Part shown: positions 46,997 to 58,050 of the stretch, one piece after another
Layout of the letters: each line of letters begins with the position of its first letter
How positions within the stretch are numbered: position 1 is the first letter of the stretch
Origin: Trifolium pratense
Lineage: Eukaryota; Streptophyta; Magnoliopsida; Fabales; Fabaceae
Length of the DNA: 64,000 bases
NCBI RefSeq assembly: GCF_020283565.1
Contig: NC_060061.1
Coordinates: 992,001 to 1,056,000 of the forward strand
Reading direction: 5' to 3'
Notes under the pieces: model-generated
What the model saw: only the letters and a program-made list of their open reading frames with translations
Told to the model about the DNA's origin: nothing
Database searches by the model: none
Program-made: the position numbers and the translations under genes

Positions 46997-49653
46997 ATGG
47001 CGAACCCAGAGAGTAGTATCAGAAGCTCAAGATGGTCTCTCAAGGGAACTACTGCTCTAGTCACTGGTGGAACGCGTGGAATTGGGTTTGTTTTTATTTT
47101 CCTTTCAACTTTTTTTCTTCTTTTCATTTTGTGTTTATTATTCTCATTTTTTGTGGACACTCTTTGTGGATTGAATTAAATTGAGTTTTATGATTATGGG
47201 GTTTCTTTAAACTTATTAAAGTTACGTTTTTTGTGTCTTGATTTTTCTGGGGTGTGTGGTTTTTTACTGTTCAGGCATGCTGTGGTGGAGGAACTGGCTG
47301 AATTTGGTGCTACAGTGTACACTTGTTCTAGGAATGAAGAAGAGCTTAATAAACGCTTAAATGAGTGGAAAGATAAGGGTTTTTCGGTTTATGGATCGGT
47401 TTGTGATGCATCTTCTTCTTCTCAAAGAGAGGAGCTTATTCGAAAAGTGGCTTCTGCCTTCAACGGCAAGCTCAACATACTTGTGAGTTATATTTCTGTT
47501 TTGAATTATTAAACAGGTGACACTTTTTTGGATCAAAGTATGTATTGATATATCCAGGAACATTTGTTAATTTGTCTGTTATGTTGATGATGAATTTCTA
47601 GAAAAAAAATTGAGCTCTATCTTTGCCATATACCTTGATGTATCTTAGTGGTTATGTCAATTTAGGATAGCTGGCTGGATACACTTTGTATTCAGCTTTA
47701 TTGATAACTTGGAAATAATCTGGATCAACCTTAAATCCAAGAAAATTACACGTAAAATACAAATATTCAAGTTTTAACTCTATTGATGCTTGTAGAAAAC
47801 TTGCTTGGAAATTCTTTGGAAAAATTGAATTGAATTTATATGTACTCTCAGTGAAGTTAAATTTTACACATTCGTTCAATGATATGTTGTCACGTCATTT
47901 AAAAGACTCATGATCATTAAAGATTATTTCCTATAAGAATTTGTAAAACTATAATCAAGTCATTGGGCTCAAGTGGTTTATGAGCTCCCCCTAGGACAAA
48001 TCGTTCGGGAGAACCCAAGTTCAATTCCTGGTGGGAACAATTCTTGGTCAGACTTTATTAACATCGCGGTCGAACTCTAGATTACCGGGCCCCTTTCCCT
48101 AGAAACCAAAGGGTTAATACCAAAAAAAAAAAAGAATTTGTAAAACTATTTGTCCAAACTTACTCTCATGGTCTCGTTTTTTTATTGATGCACTTTGGCG
48201 AATTAAGACTTTCTTATTCACACTTCAAATACACTCAAAAGGTCAGCATTAATATCAGAAAAATGTACTTAACAAATGGAACAAGATCTATAAAAATTAG
48301 CTATTTGTATTTAACGATTTTATCATAAATCATAGAACTAGAAATGTTCAAATTTCTAGATTTGCTACTGCTATGCATGACTTCAGCTCAAAATAAATCA
48401 TGTTTTCTTATGATCTTAGGTAAACAATGCTGGAACAAATGTGAGGAAGCCAACAATTGAGTATACAGCTGAAGATTATTCAAAAGTGATGACTACTAAT
48501 TTGGATTCTGCATACCATCTATGCCAACTGGCATATTCACTTCTTAAAGAATCTGGAAATGGAAGCATTGTGTTCATTTCTTCGGTTGCATCTCTGACAA
48601 GTGTAGGTTCTGGAACCATCTATGCAGCGAGTAAAGGTAACTCTATGTGTCATTATGTCATCTTTTGCTCAAACACGATGGACACAAACTATTTTGAAAG
48701 GCATTTACTGAAGAGATTCACCGTTCTGTTTTCTGCAGCTGCAATCAATCAGCTGACAAAAAGTCTTGCTTGTGAATGGGCAAAAGACAATATAAGGAGC
48801 AACAGTGTTGCACCCTGGTATACAAAAACACCACTTGTGGAACATGTAATGCTCTTTCAAACCTATAATTAACCATTCCGTTCTGAGGCTTTATCATTGT
48901 TTTTATATAGATAGATTGGTTAAGTTTGTTCTGAGAACATGATTTGGATGAACAGTGACTGAATGATCATTGTTTAATAGAGTGTATATGGTATCTTTCT
49001 ATTCTGTTATTGGGTTTTCATTGTAAATAATGATATTTGCTTTGATGTTGTCACATTTATAACCCTTTTTAAGGATCATTAGCAGTGTACGACTATTAAG
49101 AGTTTAAGATAGATAGATATGTCTATTAGTCTTTGAGTCTCTATGAAGATTATTGAATAGGGAAATCAGAATTGCTTGCATATTGGGATGGCTCATATAA
49201 AGTCTTATATAGTTTGCTACATTGTGATTTCATTAATACTCCTAATGGCTCATCTCATGTTACTCTGATCCATGCAAATAAGATACTAAAATTATGTTTT
49301 AGTACGCCTGCTCGAACTTTTGTAATTGATGAATAAAAAACATATCTGTAACTGTAATGCCATTGCCAGCATGATCATCTGTATTGTTAATCTTCAAATG
49401 GCAATGTTATATTGTTATGGCCATAACTTATGTTGTTAATTATTTACATTTCTTACAGTTAATTGCTAATGAAGAATTTGTGAATCAAGTACTATCTCGA
49501 ACACCAATAAAGCGGATAGCAGAAGCACATGAAGTGTCTTCCTTGGTGGCTTTCCTTTGCCTGCCAGCTGCTTCCTACATCACGGGACAGATTGTTTCTG
49601 TTGATGGAGGATTTACTGTGAATGGATTTCAACCCAGCATGAGAATAACCTAA
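46997..49653 (+). CDS. tropinone-reductase-like short-chain dehydrogenase, copy A
   Basis: Five exons: 46997-47085, 47275-47482, 48420-48636, 48739-48845, 49459-49653, giving 271 residues. NADP(H)-dependent carbonyl reductase of the classical SDR family, tropinone-reductase-like subgroup. The actual substrate is unknown and need not be tropinone. The cofactor loop TGGTRGIG is at 23-30 and NNAG at 101-104. The catalytic triad is Ser154, Tyr167 and Lys171 (YAASK, the Lys codon lying at the exon 3/4 junction). The ending [11 protein letters not shown] is typical. All GT/AG sites and phases fit, and there is no peroxisomal or transit signal. It is the first of three direct tandem copies. Intron 2 is 937 bases and holds a SINE at 47953-48131. 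Confidence 0.94.
47953..48131 (+). mobile_element. intact SINE in intron 2 of SDR copy A
   Basis: About 179 bp with box-A-like GGGCTCAAGTGGTTTATGAG and box-B-like AAGTTCAATTCCTGG. The body runs through CCGGGCCCCTTTCCC and ends in TAATACC plus an A-run. Flanked by a perfect 18-bp direct duplication, AAGAATTTGTAAAACTAT, at 47935-47952 and 48132-48149. The paralogous intron of copy C supplies the sequence without this insert. Confidence 0.92.
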
Positions 49654-51473
49654 AGCAACAATGTCATTTTTATTTTCTAAGTTATTTAAACAACACAATA
49701 ACGGTATTCATCAAATCCTGGTTAGAGGGTCGGCTTTCAGTTTGTCATTTATCATTTTGTTTTCTGAATGGTATTCATGATTATGTTTATCTACCATGAC
49801 TCATATAGGAAGGAATAAATGGAATAAATTCTTAAAACGTTTCATTCTTATTGGATCAAGCGTAAAATTATGTTTGAATTCTTAGCACAGAACAAAGGAA
49901 TTCAATCGAATAAAGATTAACCCCGGTCAATTGTAGAATCGTCTTCATTTGATATACTGTTTCACTTGGTTTAGGCCGGGGCATCTTGATTCTTGATCAA
50001 TGGCAGAAGTCTTACCTGCATGTTTCGTGCAGAAATCATTATACTCTTGAACAAATTCTGGTTCTCCATAGTTCTCTTGTTGTTTTGTATTGAAGCATTA
50101 CTTGCTACTAATATATCATGCTGCAGATCACATGAACGAAATTCTGGAGTTACTTCAAGAGTTTCATCATTTCATTGACTGTATTAGAAACCTGAGTTTT
50201 GCACAACTTCTCAGTTTTATCTGGCTCAAAATTAGAAATGGGCTATGGTGTTGCCAGGTTCCTATGCTTTTTTCTTGTCATAATGGCATATATGATTTAA
50301 AAATTTATTTGTAACAATACATAAGGCATAAATGATTCTTATAATGCAATAAAATGTGGGAAAATATGGCCTATGCAGATCTCAAAAACCTTTATATAAT
50401 TGTGGTTGTAGACCGAACTACAAACAATATATGCTATTGGTATAATGTAAGAGAACAAGAAAAATTTAGACAAGAAACAGCATATAAAACCTGTATTCAA
50501 GATGGTATTGCCAAAGGCTTAATGAGTGTAGAGAGTAAGTTTAGCTGCATAGCACAAGTGTGTCTGCATTGGGAAATTTTCTAGCTCTTGGCAGTGAGAA
50601 AATAAAGTTGCTAGCTGCATAGCAAGAACATTTTTAGATGGCTTGAGTTCTATCTTCCATGGATTCATTGGTGTCAATATATGTCTTAAGGTTCAAAAGT
50701 GCTCACAAAAGTATTTACATATTACTTGCTGCTGATGAAGTCCTTATGCAGCAGTAAAAATTAAACTTTGTGTTTGTTACGAAGTTTCTATCACTGTTTT
50801 TTTTTTTTTTTTTGAAAATTCAGTATCCAGCCTTAGGACCGACTAATCTGAGGAGATCAATCCCACCGTACACTTGCGATTGCCCCATTTAAAATCAGAG
50901 TATTTTTGCTCTGTATGGACTAGCCCACCGTTAATAATGACTAATGTCTTCTACTATGAGTTGACACTCACTAACTTAATCAACATCCGTTGGCACTATA
51001 CAAACATTTTGTCAATGCAATTAATAATTAATGTCTTCACTAGAGGGTTGTGAATGACACTGACAAATGGCACGTCATAAGCTTATTCACCTTCTTATAT
51101 TGTCTCTTGCTCATCCTAGCTACCTAACTCGAGCATGTTGATATTAGTAATGAAATGAAGTTTTTTTTTTTTTTTGAATGACAATGTAAAACTGTAAGAT
51201 AACCATATGCAACATTTTTTTATGAATCCACACCCATTAAACTCTATATCTTTACTTGACATTCAAGAATAATAAAATAGAAAAGATGCTTCATTATTCT
51301 TTTTTGCTTTTTATTAATTGCTTCATGATTCTCTTGCTTGATAACTAAAGACACCCCTACAATGGGCTCATGTGGTTGAGATCATTATAATATTTATGCC
51401 CAAATATGACTCCTCAAATCGGGCTTGGGCCACAAATAATCGGGCACAATCAATACACCGCACAATTTTTAGA
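49654..51473. other. intergenic between SDR copies A and B
   Basis: The first ~150 bases resemble the 3' flank of copy B (ATCAAATCCTGGTTAGA, CATTTATCATTTTGTTTTCTG), so the 3' UTR was duplicated with the gene. A poly-T tract with SINE-like wording (GGACCGACTAATCTG...GATCAATCCCACCGT) lies at 50799-50930. Short open frames at 49993-50584 are not credible. Confidence 0.6.
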
Positions 51474-51474
51474 A

Positions 51475-51482
51475 TATAAATA
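51475..51482 (+). promoter_or_regulatory. candidate TATA box of SDR copy B
   Basis: TATAAATA, 237 bases before the ATG. The aligned position upstream of copy C reads AATATAGATAA (54151-54161), within a promoter segment shared by the two paralogues. Confidence 0.4.
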
Positions 51483-51711
51483 ACGATGTTGTTTGATAAC
51501 TAACACGTCATAAACAATGATACTCGGACAACCCATATTCTCCACGACTCATTTAAGTTTAACACCTCAATTTACTTCTATATCACTCTTCGTATCACAT
51601 CACCAACCTATCACATCTATTACACCCATCTCTATATCTCCTTCGCTCTCAAAGTGTATGCATTTTAATAAAGTGTCCACCAAACATTTTCCTAAAGTCG
51701 CAAAAACAACA

Positions 51712-53138
51712 ATGGCGAACGCAGAGAGCAATATCAGAGGCTCAAGATGGTCCCTCAAGGGAACTACTGCTCTAGTTACCGGTGGAACACGTGGAATCGG
51801 GTTCTCTTTATTTTCTTTCCAACATTTTCTTTTCATTACTAGTTTATATTTTCCTACATAAATGTTATTCAAACACAATTTTGGGATTTTCAATCCCTAT
51901 TATGTGATTAATTAACAGTTAATACAGTTCAAAAATGTGGTTATTACATTTAGTATGTGCCTATTGGTAACTATCTAAACATAATTGATATTTGAAATGT
52001 GTTAACTGTTAACCATGTAATTAATAAATGAACATTGTTGTGTTTAAAAAAATTAGTGTTACAACAATACATGATATCATTAACCTTGTATTTGAGTTGG
52101 TTCAGGCATGCTGTGGTGGAGGAACTTGCCGAGTTTGGTGCCACGGTGTACACTTGTTCTAGAAACGAAGAAGAGCTTAATAAATGCTTAAATGAATGGA
52201 AAGATAAGGGTTTTTCGATTTATGGATCAGTCTGCAATGCGTCTTCGCCTTCTCAAAGAAAAGAGCTTATTCAACAAGTGTCTTCTACCTTCAACGGAAA
52301 GCTCAACATACTTGTGAGTTATGTCTTGTTTTCGGTATGCGTTCAACTTTAATAAATTATGTTCATATCATAATCTTATGAGCTTAGGTAAACAATGCTG
52401 GTACAAATGTGAGAAAGCCAACAATTGAGTTTACATCAGAAGATTATTCAAAAGTGATGAATACAAACTTAGATTCTGCATTCCATCTATGCCAACTTAC
52501 TTATCCTCTTCTTAAAGAATCTGGAAATGGAAGCATTGTGTTCATTTCCTCTGTTGCATCTCTCACATGTGTCGGTTCGGCAACCATCTATGCATTGAGT
52601 AAAGGTAACTATATATCATTATGCCATCTTCTACTCAAACATAATGTATACAAACAGTGGCATTCATTTACTAACACGATTCATCGCGCTGTTTTCTTCA
52701 GCTGCAATCAATCAGCTGACAAAAAATCTTGCTTGTGAATGGGCAAAAGACAATATAAGGAGTAACTGTGTTGCACCTTGGTATACAAAAACATCACTTG
52801 TGAAAGATGTAATTCACTTTTCACATCTTTAATTATTATACATTATGTGGTCTTTCTTCTTCTTTTTTTCTTTTTTCTTTTAAATGACAATGTTGTGAAT
52901 TGTGATCATAGCTTGTGTTTCTAATTGTTTACATTTCTTGCAGTTTATTGCTAATAAAGAGTTTGTGAATGAAATACTATCTCGAACACCGATACAACGA
53001 ATAGCAGAAACAAATGAAGTGTCTTCCTTAGTTACTTTCCTTTGCTTGCCAGCTGCTTCCTACATCACTGGACAAACTGTTTCTGTTGATGGAGGATTTA
53101 CTGTGAATGGATTTCAACCAAGCATTAGGATTAGCTAA
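51712..53138 (+). CDS. tropinone-reductase-like short-chain dehydrogenase, copy B
   Basis: Five exons: 51712-51800, 52106-52313, 52388-52604, 52702-52808, 52944-53138, giving 271 residues with exon lengths identical to copy A. TGGTRGIG (23-30), NNAG and the triad Ser154/Tyr167/Lys171 (YALSK) are kept. Substitutions relative to copy A cluster around the active-site and substrate-loop segments (TCVGSA for TSVGSG, KTSLVKD for KTPLVEH), so the substrate range may differ. Intron 2 is only 74 bases, against 937 and 1399 in its sisters, and no transposon is visible in any intron. Presumably a cytosolic NADPH-dependent reductase; substrate unknown. Confidence 0.94.
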
Positions 53139-54241
53139 AGCTGCAATGTAATTGTCATGTTTATTTTCTACATTGTGTAAACAACACAATGGTATTTCAT
53201 CAAATCCTGGTTAGAAGGTTTGTGAAAAAAAAATGGTTTGGCTTTCATTTTGCCATTTATCATTTTGTTTTCTGGATAGATTATATATTCCTCATGCTAT
53301 TACTCATCTAGGAAGGAATAAATTGAAAATGCACAATTTCATATCAATTGCAAATTCTAAAAATGTTCCATTCTTATGGAGTGAGACTTCCATGGCCACG
53401 TGGCCATAAGACACACTTTTTTATTTATAAAATAATTAAAAGAATAAAATGAAAAATTAACATTTTGCGAGTGTGACTAAGAGAATTATATTTGATCATG
53501 TGATAATATAAGAATAATCTGAAATTCAGTTAGGTGAAATTAATGAAAGCAGATAGAGATTGTGGTATCATATTCAATTATGTGTTTCAATCATGTTTAT
53601 TATATTTTCTCAAACCAAAAACTAAAATCTCAAATCTCAATATGTTTTAGATCCAAATGAAAAATTTAGATATAACAATCTCTCAATTGTTGTGCGCCAC
53701 ATTATATAATTTATGAAAATACAAAAATATTTCATTGTGATGTCAATCGCAACAACCGCAATTTAAAATCATAAATTTTTTCGCCAAAAAAAAAATCATA
53801 AATATTAATAGATATTTACGAATATCATAAATATTTATTTAAAATATCATAAATATTTTTTTAAAAAAAAAATCGCCTCTATTTAGATGGACACAATCAT
53901 TTTGGACCCATAATTTTTATCAGACTCACAATAAATTATTCATCATTTAGCCACACTCATGGGATGAAAAATGAAAGTTTCTTTAGCTAATTGGACACTC
54001 GACTCATTTGCTGGGTGGGGACTTAAATTATTAAAGCAAAACGATGCTTCATTATTCTCTTGCATGAAAACAAAGATACCCTTGCAACGGGTCCATATGG
54101 TGAAAATATTATTAAAATGGTCCCCCGAATAATGGAGCAAAATTTTCCAAATATAGATAAACAACATCATTTGATTCATGATACTAACACACCTACAAAC
54201 ATTCTCTGTATTAGCAAGATAAAGTCACAAAAGAAACAACA
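53139..54241. other. intergenic between SDR copies B and C, including the promoter of C
   Basis: The first part is the duplicated 3' flank. An AT-rich middle follows. From about 54040 the sequence aligns with the region before copy B (AAAGATACCC / AAAGACACCC, GGGTCCATATGGT / GGGCTCATGTGGT, CATCATTTGATTCATGATACTAAC-like end). This is a duplicated promoter segment. Confidence 0.6.
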
Positions 54242-57057
54242 ATGGCAAACACAGAGAGTAGTAGCAGAAACTCAAGATGGTCTCTCAAGGGATTCACAGC
54301 TCTAGTTACTGGTGGAACTCGTGGAATCGGGTTCGTTTTCTTTTCCTTCAAACGTTTTCTTCGCATTTCTTTTTCATGATTTTTATGTTAGGCCTGGATC
54401 GTGCTTAGGCTTGGGCGCGTGCGCAATGAGGCCTGGCAAGCCAGGTTTTGCAAGCCAGCTTACTTAGTTGTTTGTTATGTTGTGTGTACTTCCCTTCCCT
54501 ATATAATGATCAATGAGAAACACTTTTACTCTTAACATTTTATTCTCATTTTTATTGATTCTCATTTTCGTTTAACCAAATTGGAGTTTCTTCAAACAAC
54601 TTAAAGTTATGTTCTTTATATGTTTAGTTTTCCGAAGTGTGGTTGTTTACGGTTTCAGGCATGCTGTGGTGGAGGAACTAGCTGAGTTTGGTGCTATAGT
54701 GTATACTTGTTCTAGGAATGAAGAGGAGCTTAATAAACGCTTAAAAGAGTGGGAAGATAAGGGTTTTTTGGTTTATGGATCGGTTTGCGATGTGACTTCT
54801 CCTTCTCAAAGAGAAGAGCTTGTTGGAAAAGTTGCTTCTGCCTTCAATGGCAAGCTCAACATACTTGTGAGTTATTTCTTTTCTGTATTTGGAATACTTT
54901 GTTTTGCATTAATGTTTTAAATTGTGAAACATTTTAAGGTGACAGATATTTGAATCCAGGGACATTTGCTAATTTGTACTAGTAGTAATCTAGTATATTG
55001 TTCTATCTTGCCATCTAGTCTTCTATCTTGTCATCATTTGTTTCCTACATCGGATGTGAGATGATCTAAACAAAGGTTTATAAGTAAGCAATCCTCACCT
55101 TACAAGCTGGTTTTGTAGGTTGAGTTATGTTATCTCCCAATTCTAAGAGTTTTAATTTATGAAAGTGACTCATAATACAAATACTCGGCTTTTAATTATT
55201 TTGTTTTATGAATTATTATATGCTTGTGGAAAACGTTTTTGAAAAACATTTGTTGGGAGAGGTCAACCCCTTAAATGAATTTCAGTTACTTCGAAGGGAT
55301 TAGTCTCTGCAGTTGCGCGAGGATACCTTTGGTTTACCAAAAAATAAAAAAAAAATTACATATCCATCTAATAAATTCTAATAATTTATTACCACATCAT
55401 TTGAAAGGCTCATAGTCATTAAAGATTATTTTAACATTCAATTTTTAAAACTTTTTTTTGGGTTAGCATGATATTGTTACTAGCGAAGTTTCTGCCGCTG
55501 TTAGCAATGACTAATCTTCGTCGGGGAACATGTAGGGCACACAATGTGAGTTCTCTCCTCCCAACCGAATTTTCACCATACGCATGAGCCAGGAATCAAA
55601 CCATACTAAAGGGGATCAAAACTCTTACCACTTTCACCAATTTAGTGTTGGTGAATTCTTAAAACTATTTATCCAACCTTACTCTCATAATCTCATTGTT
55701 TATTATTGGAATATTAGTTCATGAGTTCACATTTTTAGAGTATTAGAGATCGATCTAATGCACATTATTGTAATGTTGTTTCATGTGCTTTATATGCAAC
55801 ATGTTTCATGTCAATATCATCTCACACACACTGAGTATGAGCTTTGTCACAATGCTAAGAAGGTTGTTCCTCTATGAACTGGAAGTCACAAGTTCACTCT
55901 GTTCAAATCCTAGAAACAGCCTCTCCGTTTGCACGGCGTGAGGATTGTAGTCCACCTAGCGGGAGCCTTGCGCTCGGTGTCCTTGCGCATCTCACACGCA
56001 CTTGACTTGCAAGTGGATATCTGCTTTAAAAAAATTGCAATCTTTTGATGCACTTTGGCCATTTAAGACTTTTTATGTGCATGCTTCAAATGCACTTAAA
56101 AGAGCAGCAATAATATCAGCAATGTTGAAATTCTCTATTTGTATTTAACAATTTTAGCATAAATCTTAAATCTAGAAATGTTCTAATTGCTAGACTTGTT
56201 TCTGTCATGCATGACTTCTTCACCTCATACTAAATTGTGTTCATATCTTAATCTTGTGAGCTTAGGTAAACAATGTTGGAACAAATGTAAGGAAACCAAC
56301 AATTGAGTATACAACCGAAGACTATTCAAAATTGTTGACAATTAACTTGGATTCTGCATACCATATAAGCAGCCTGACATATCCGCTTCTTAAAGAATCC
56401 GGAAATGGAAGCATTGTGTTCATTTCCTCTGTTGCTTCTCTCACAAGTATAGGTTCTGGAACCATCTATGCAGCATGTAAAGGTAAATCTACATATCATT
56501 ATAATTGTTTGCTCAAACATGATAGATACAAATTACTTTGAACGGTGTTTACTAAAGCGATTCAATTTACCGTTCTGTTTTCTTCAGCTGCAATCAATCA
56601 ACTGAACAAAGGTCTGGCTTGTGAATGGGCAAAAGACAATATAAGGATCAATTGTGTTGCGCCGTGGTATACAAAAACACCACTTAATGAATATGTAATG
56701 ATCTTTCACATCTTTAATCATAATTTTTTTCCTTATGAAGATTGGTTAAGTTTGTACTGGTGATAATTTGATCTGACTAAACACTGATTAATCTTCAAAT
56801 AGCAATGTTATGTTGATAAGTGATAACTTATGTTAACTGTTTTATTTTTCTTACAGTTATATGCCAATAATGATTTTGTGAACGAAGTACTATCTCGAAC
56901 ACCAATAAAGCGGATAGGAGAAACGCGTGAAGTGTCTGCCTTGGTGGCTTTCCTTTGCCTGCCAGCTGCTTCCTACATCACTGGACAGATTGTCACTGTT
57001 GATGGAGGATTTACTGCCAATGGATTTCAACCCACCATGATTATAAGAAGTGATTAA
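54242..57057 (+). CDS. tropinone-reductase-like short-chain dehydrogenase, copy C
   Basis: Five exons: 54242-54330, 54659-54866, 56266-56482, 56588-56694, 56857-57057, giving 273 residues. The C-terminus (TMIIRSD) is two residues longer than in the sisters. TGGTRGIG and the catalytic Ser154, Tyr167 and Lys171 are present. However, the NNAG motif reads NNVG, and the YxxxK segment is YAACK instead of YAASK. NNAG contributes to the cofactor-side wall and the catalytic Asn network in SDRs, so the change may alter activity. Intron 1 has a solo LTR and intron 2 (1399 bases) at least three SINE-type pieces. The frame is fully open, so it is probably expressed, but transcript evidence would be needed. 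Confidence 0.92.
54386..54537. mobile_element. 152-bp solo LTR (TRIM-like) in SDR copy C intron 1
   Basis: Starts TGTTAGG and ends CTTAACA, with the short inverted TGTTA/TAACA ends of LTRs, and is flanked by a perfect 5-bp duplication TTTTA (54381-54385 and 54538-54542). A TATATAATG motif lies within its last 50 bp. The size suits a miniature LTR (TRIM) element. The aligned intron of copy A lacks it. Confidence 0.82.
55264..55358 (+). mobile_element. SINE 3' fragment
   Basis: Contains GGGATTAGTCTCTGCAGTTGCG, GAGGATACC and TTTGGTTTACC followed by an A-rich tail. It is the same module as at 36177-36244. The tRNA-like head is not recognisable. Confidence 0.55.
55453..55653 (-). mobile_element. 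SINE (minus orientation) in SDR copy C intron 2
   Basis: On the minus strand: a tRNA-like head with box-B-like GGTTTGATTCCTGG, a body, and an ending of CATGCTAACCC plus an A-run. Flanked by 13-mers AATTTTTAAAACT (55440-55452) and AATTCTTAAAACT (55654-55666), 12 of 13 identical. It differs in sequence and orientation from the SINE in copy A, yet sits at the homologous position. Confidence 0.72.
55850..56035 (+). mobile_element. Au-SINE-like remnant
   Basis: TTCAAATCCTAGAAACAGCCTCT followed by GCACGGCGTG and CTAGCGGGAGCCTTGCGCTCGG resembles the body of the widespread plant Au SINE (AACAGCCTCT...GCGGGAGC). It ends in a short A-run. The family name is from memory and unchecked. Confidence 0.5.
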
Positions 57058-58050
57058 TTAAGTGTATAAGAAGTGATTATTTGTAAGTTTTAAAATTTGA
57101 TTTTAATAAGTTTCTCAAATGAAGCTTGTTTTTATTGTAATTTGTGAGACCATGGTACCATAGGACTTTTCTGCATCATCATATGAACATACCATAGGAT
57201 TTTATCTATGGTGATTGCGCCTGTTGTTACCAAAGTTATCAATTGATTGATCTAGGAAATTTGTGCGTTTTTCTTCAAAGCGGTAACATCTTTGTGGTCT
57301 CGCATCTTAAAGAGAAACTAATCAAGTAGTATATGGTTTGTACAAGTACGTCTTGTGGATATTCGTCGGTATTTTACGGGCTGTCTTTACGAATAATTTT
57401 GAGGCATGCTAACCCACTTGAGTTGGTGCATTGATATTGGTTTAGGACCTGAGAGTGTGCTCCTCTTGAGGTCATTACAATTGGCATCAGGATAGGTTAA
57501 AGCAACTTGCTCCTTGATCCAGAAAGATGAATTCAGCTAATCTTATCTTTAGAGATGGTGGTAGCAACAACAAACCTCCATACTTTTTTTTGTTGTGAAT
57601 ACTATGATTTCTGGAAGAATCGCATCACAATTTTATAATATAAAAAAAAAAAAAAAAAAAAAAAAAACTAATTTAGGTTTTGACGAAAATCATTGGGTGT
57701 GGTTAGTAAAATTCTTGTGTCACAGTATCTTGTTTCTATCTATATATATTATATTCATTCCGTGGCATTTCCCGACCGTGTACGAAGATGTTGGGAATTT
57801 CGTCCAGCTCTTAGCATTTGAAGAATTTTATTACAATTTTCTCCAAGCATCTACTTTATTTCTTAATCAGATCACGATCTTCTGTACCCAATACTAAAAT
57901 TTTCTGAGCATCGAATAAAAAGAAGCATCAGCACCACTGCTACGGAAAAATGTTCTGCAGATGAGTGTGGTGTACAAAGAATTCTGAGTTCAAGAAAAAG
58001 AATAGTAAACAAGGCAAAGATTCCAAAGCACAAATTAAGGATATGTGTAT
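57058..58050. other. 3' flank of the SDR cluster with SINE remnant and poly-A tract
   Basis: At 57407-57510 a tRNA-like SINE head is recognisable (CCACTTGAGTTGGTGCATTG, GGACCTGAGAGTGTGCTCCTC). A run of 26 A lies at 57642-57667. No gene is supported. Confidence 0.5.

Noticed and set aside
49993..50584. Three short frames between SDR copies A and B
   Set aside because: No shared motifs with SDRs or other families. Codon content matches intergenic DNA.
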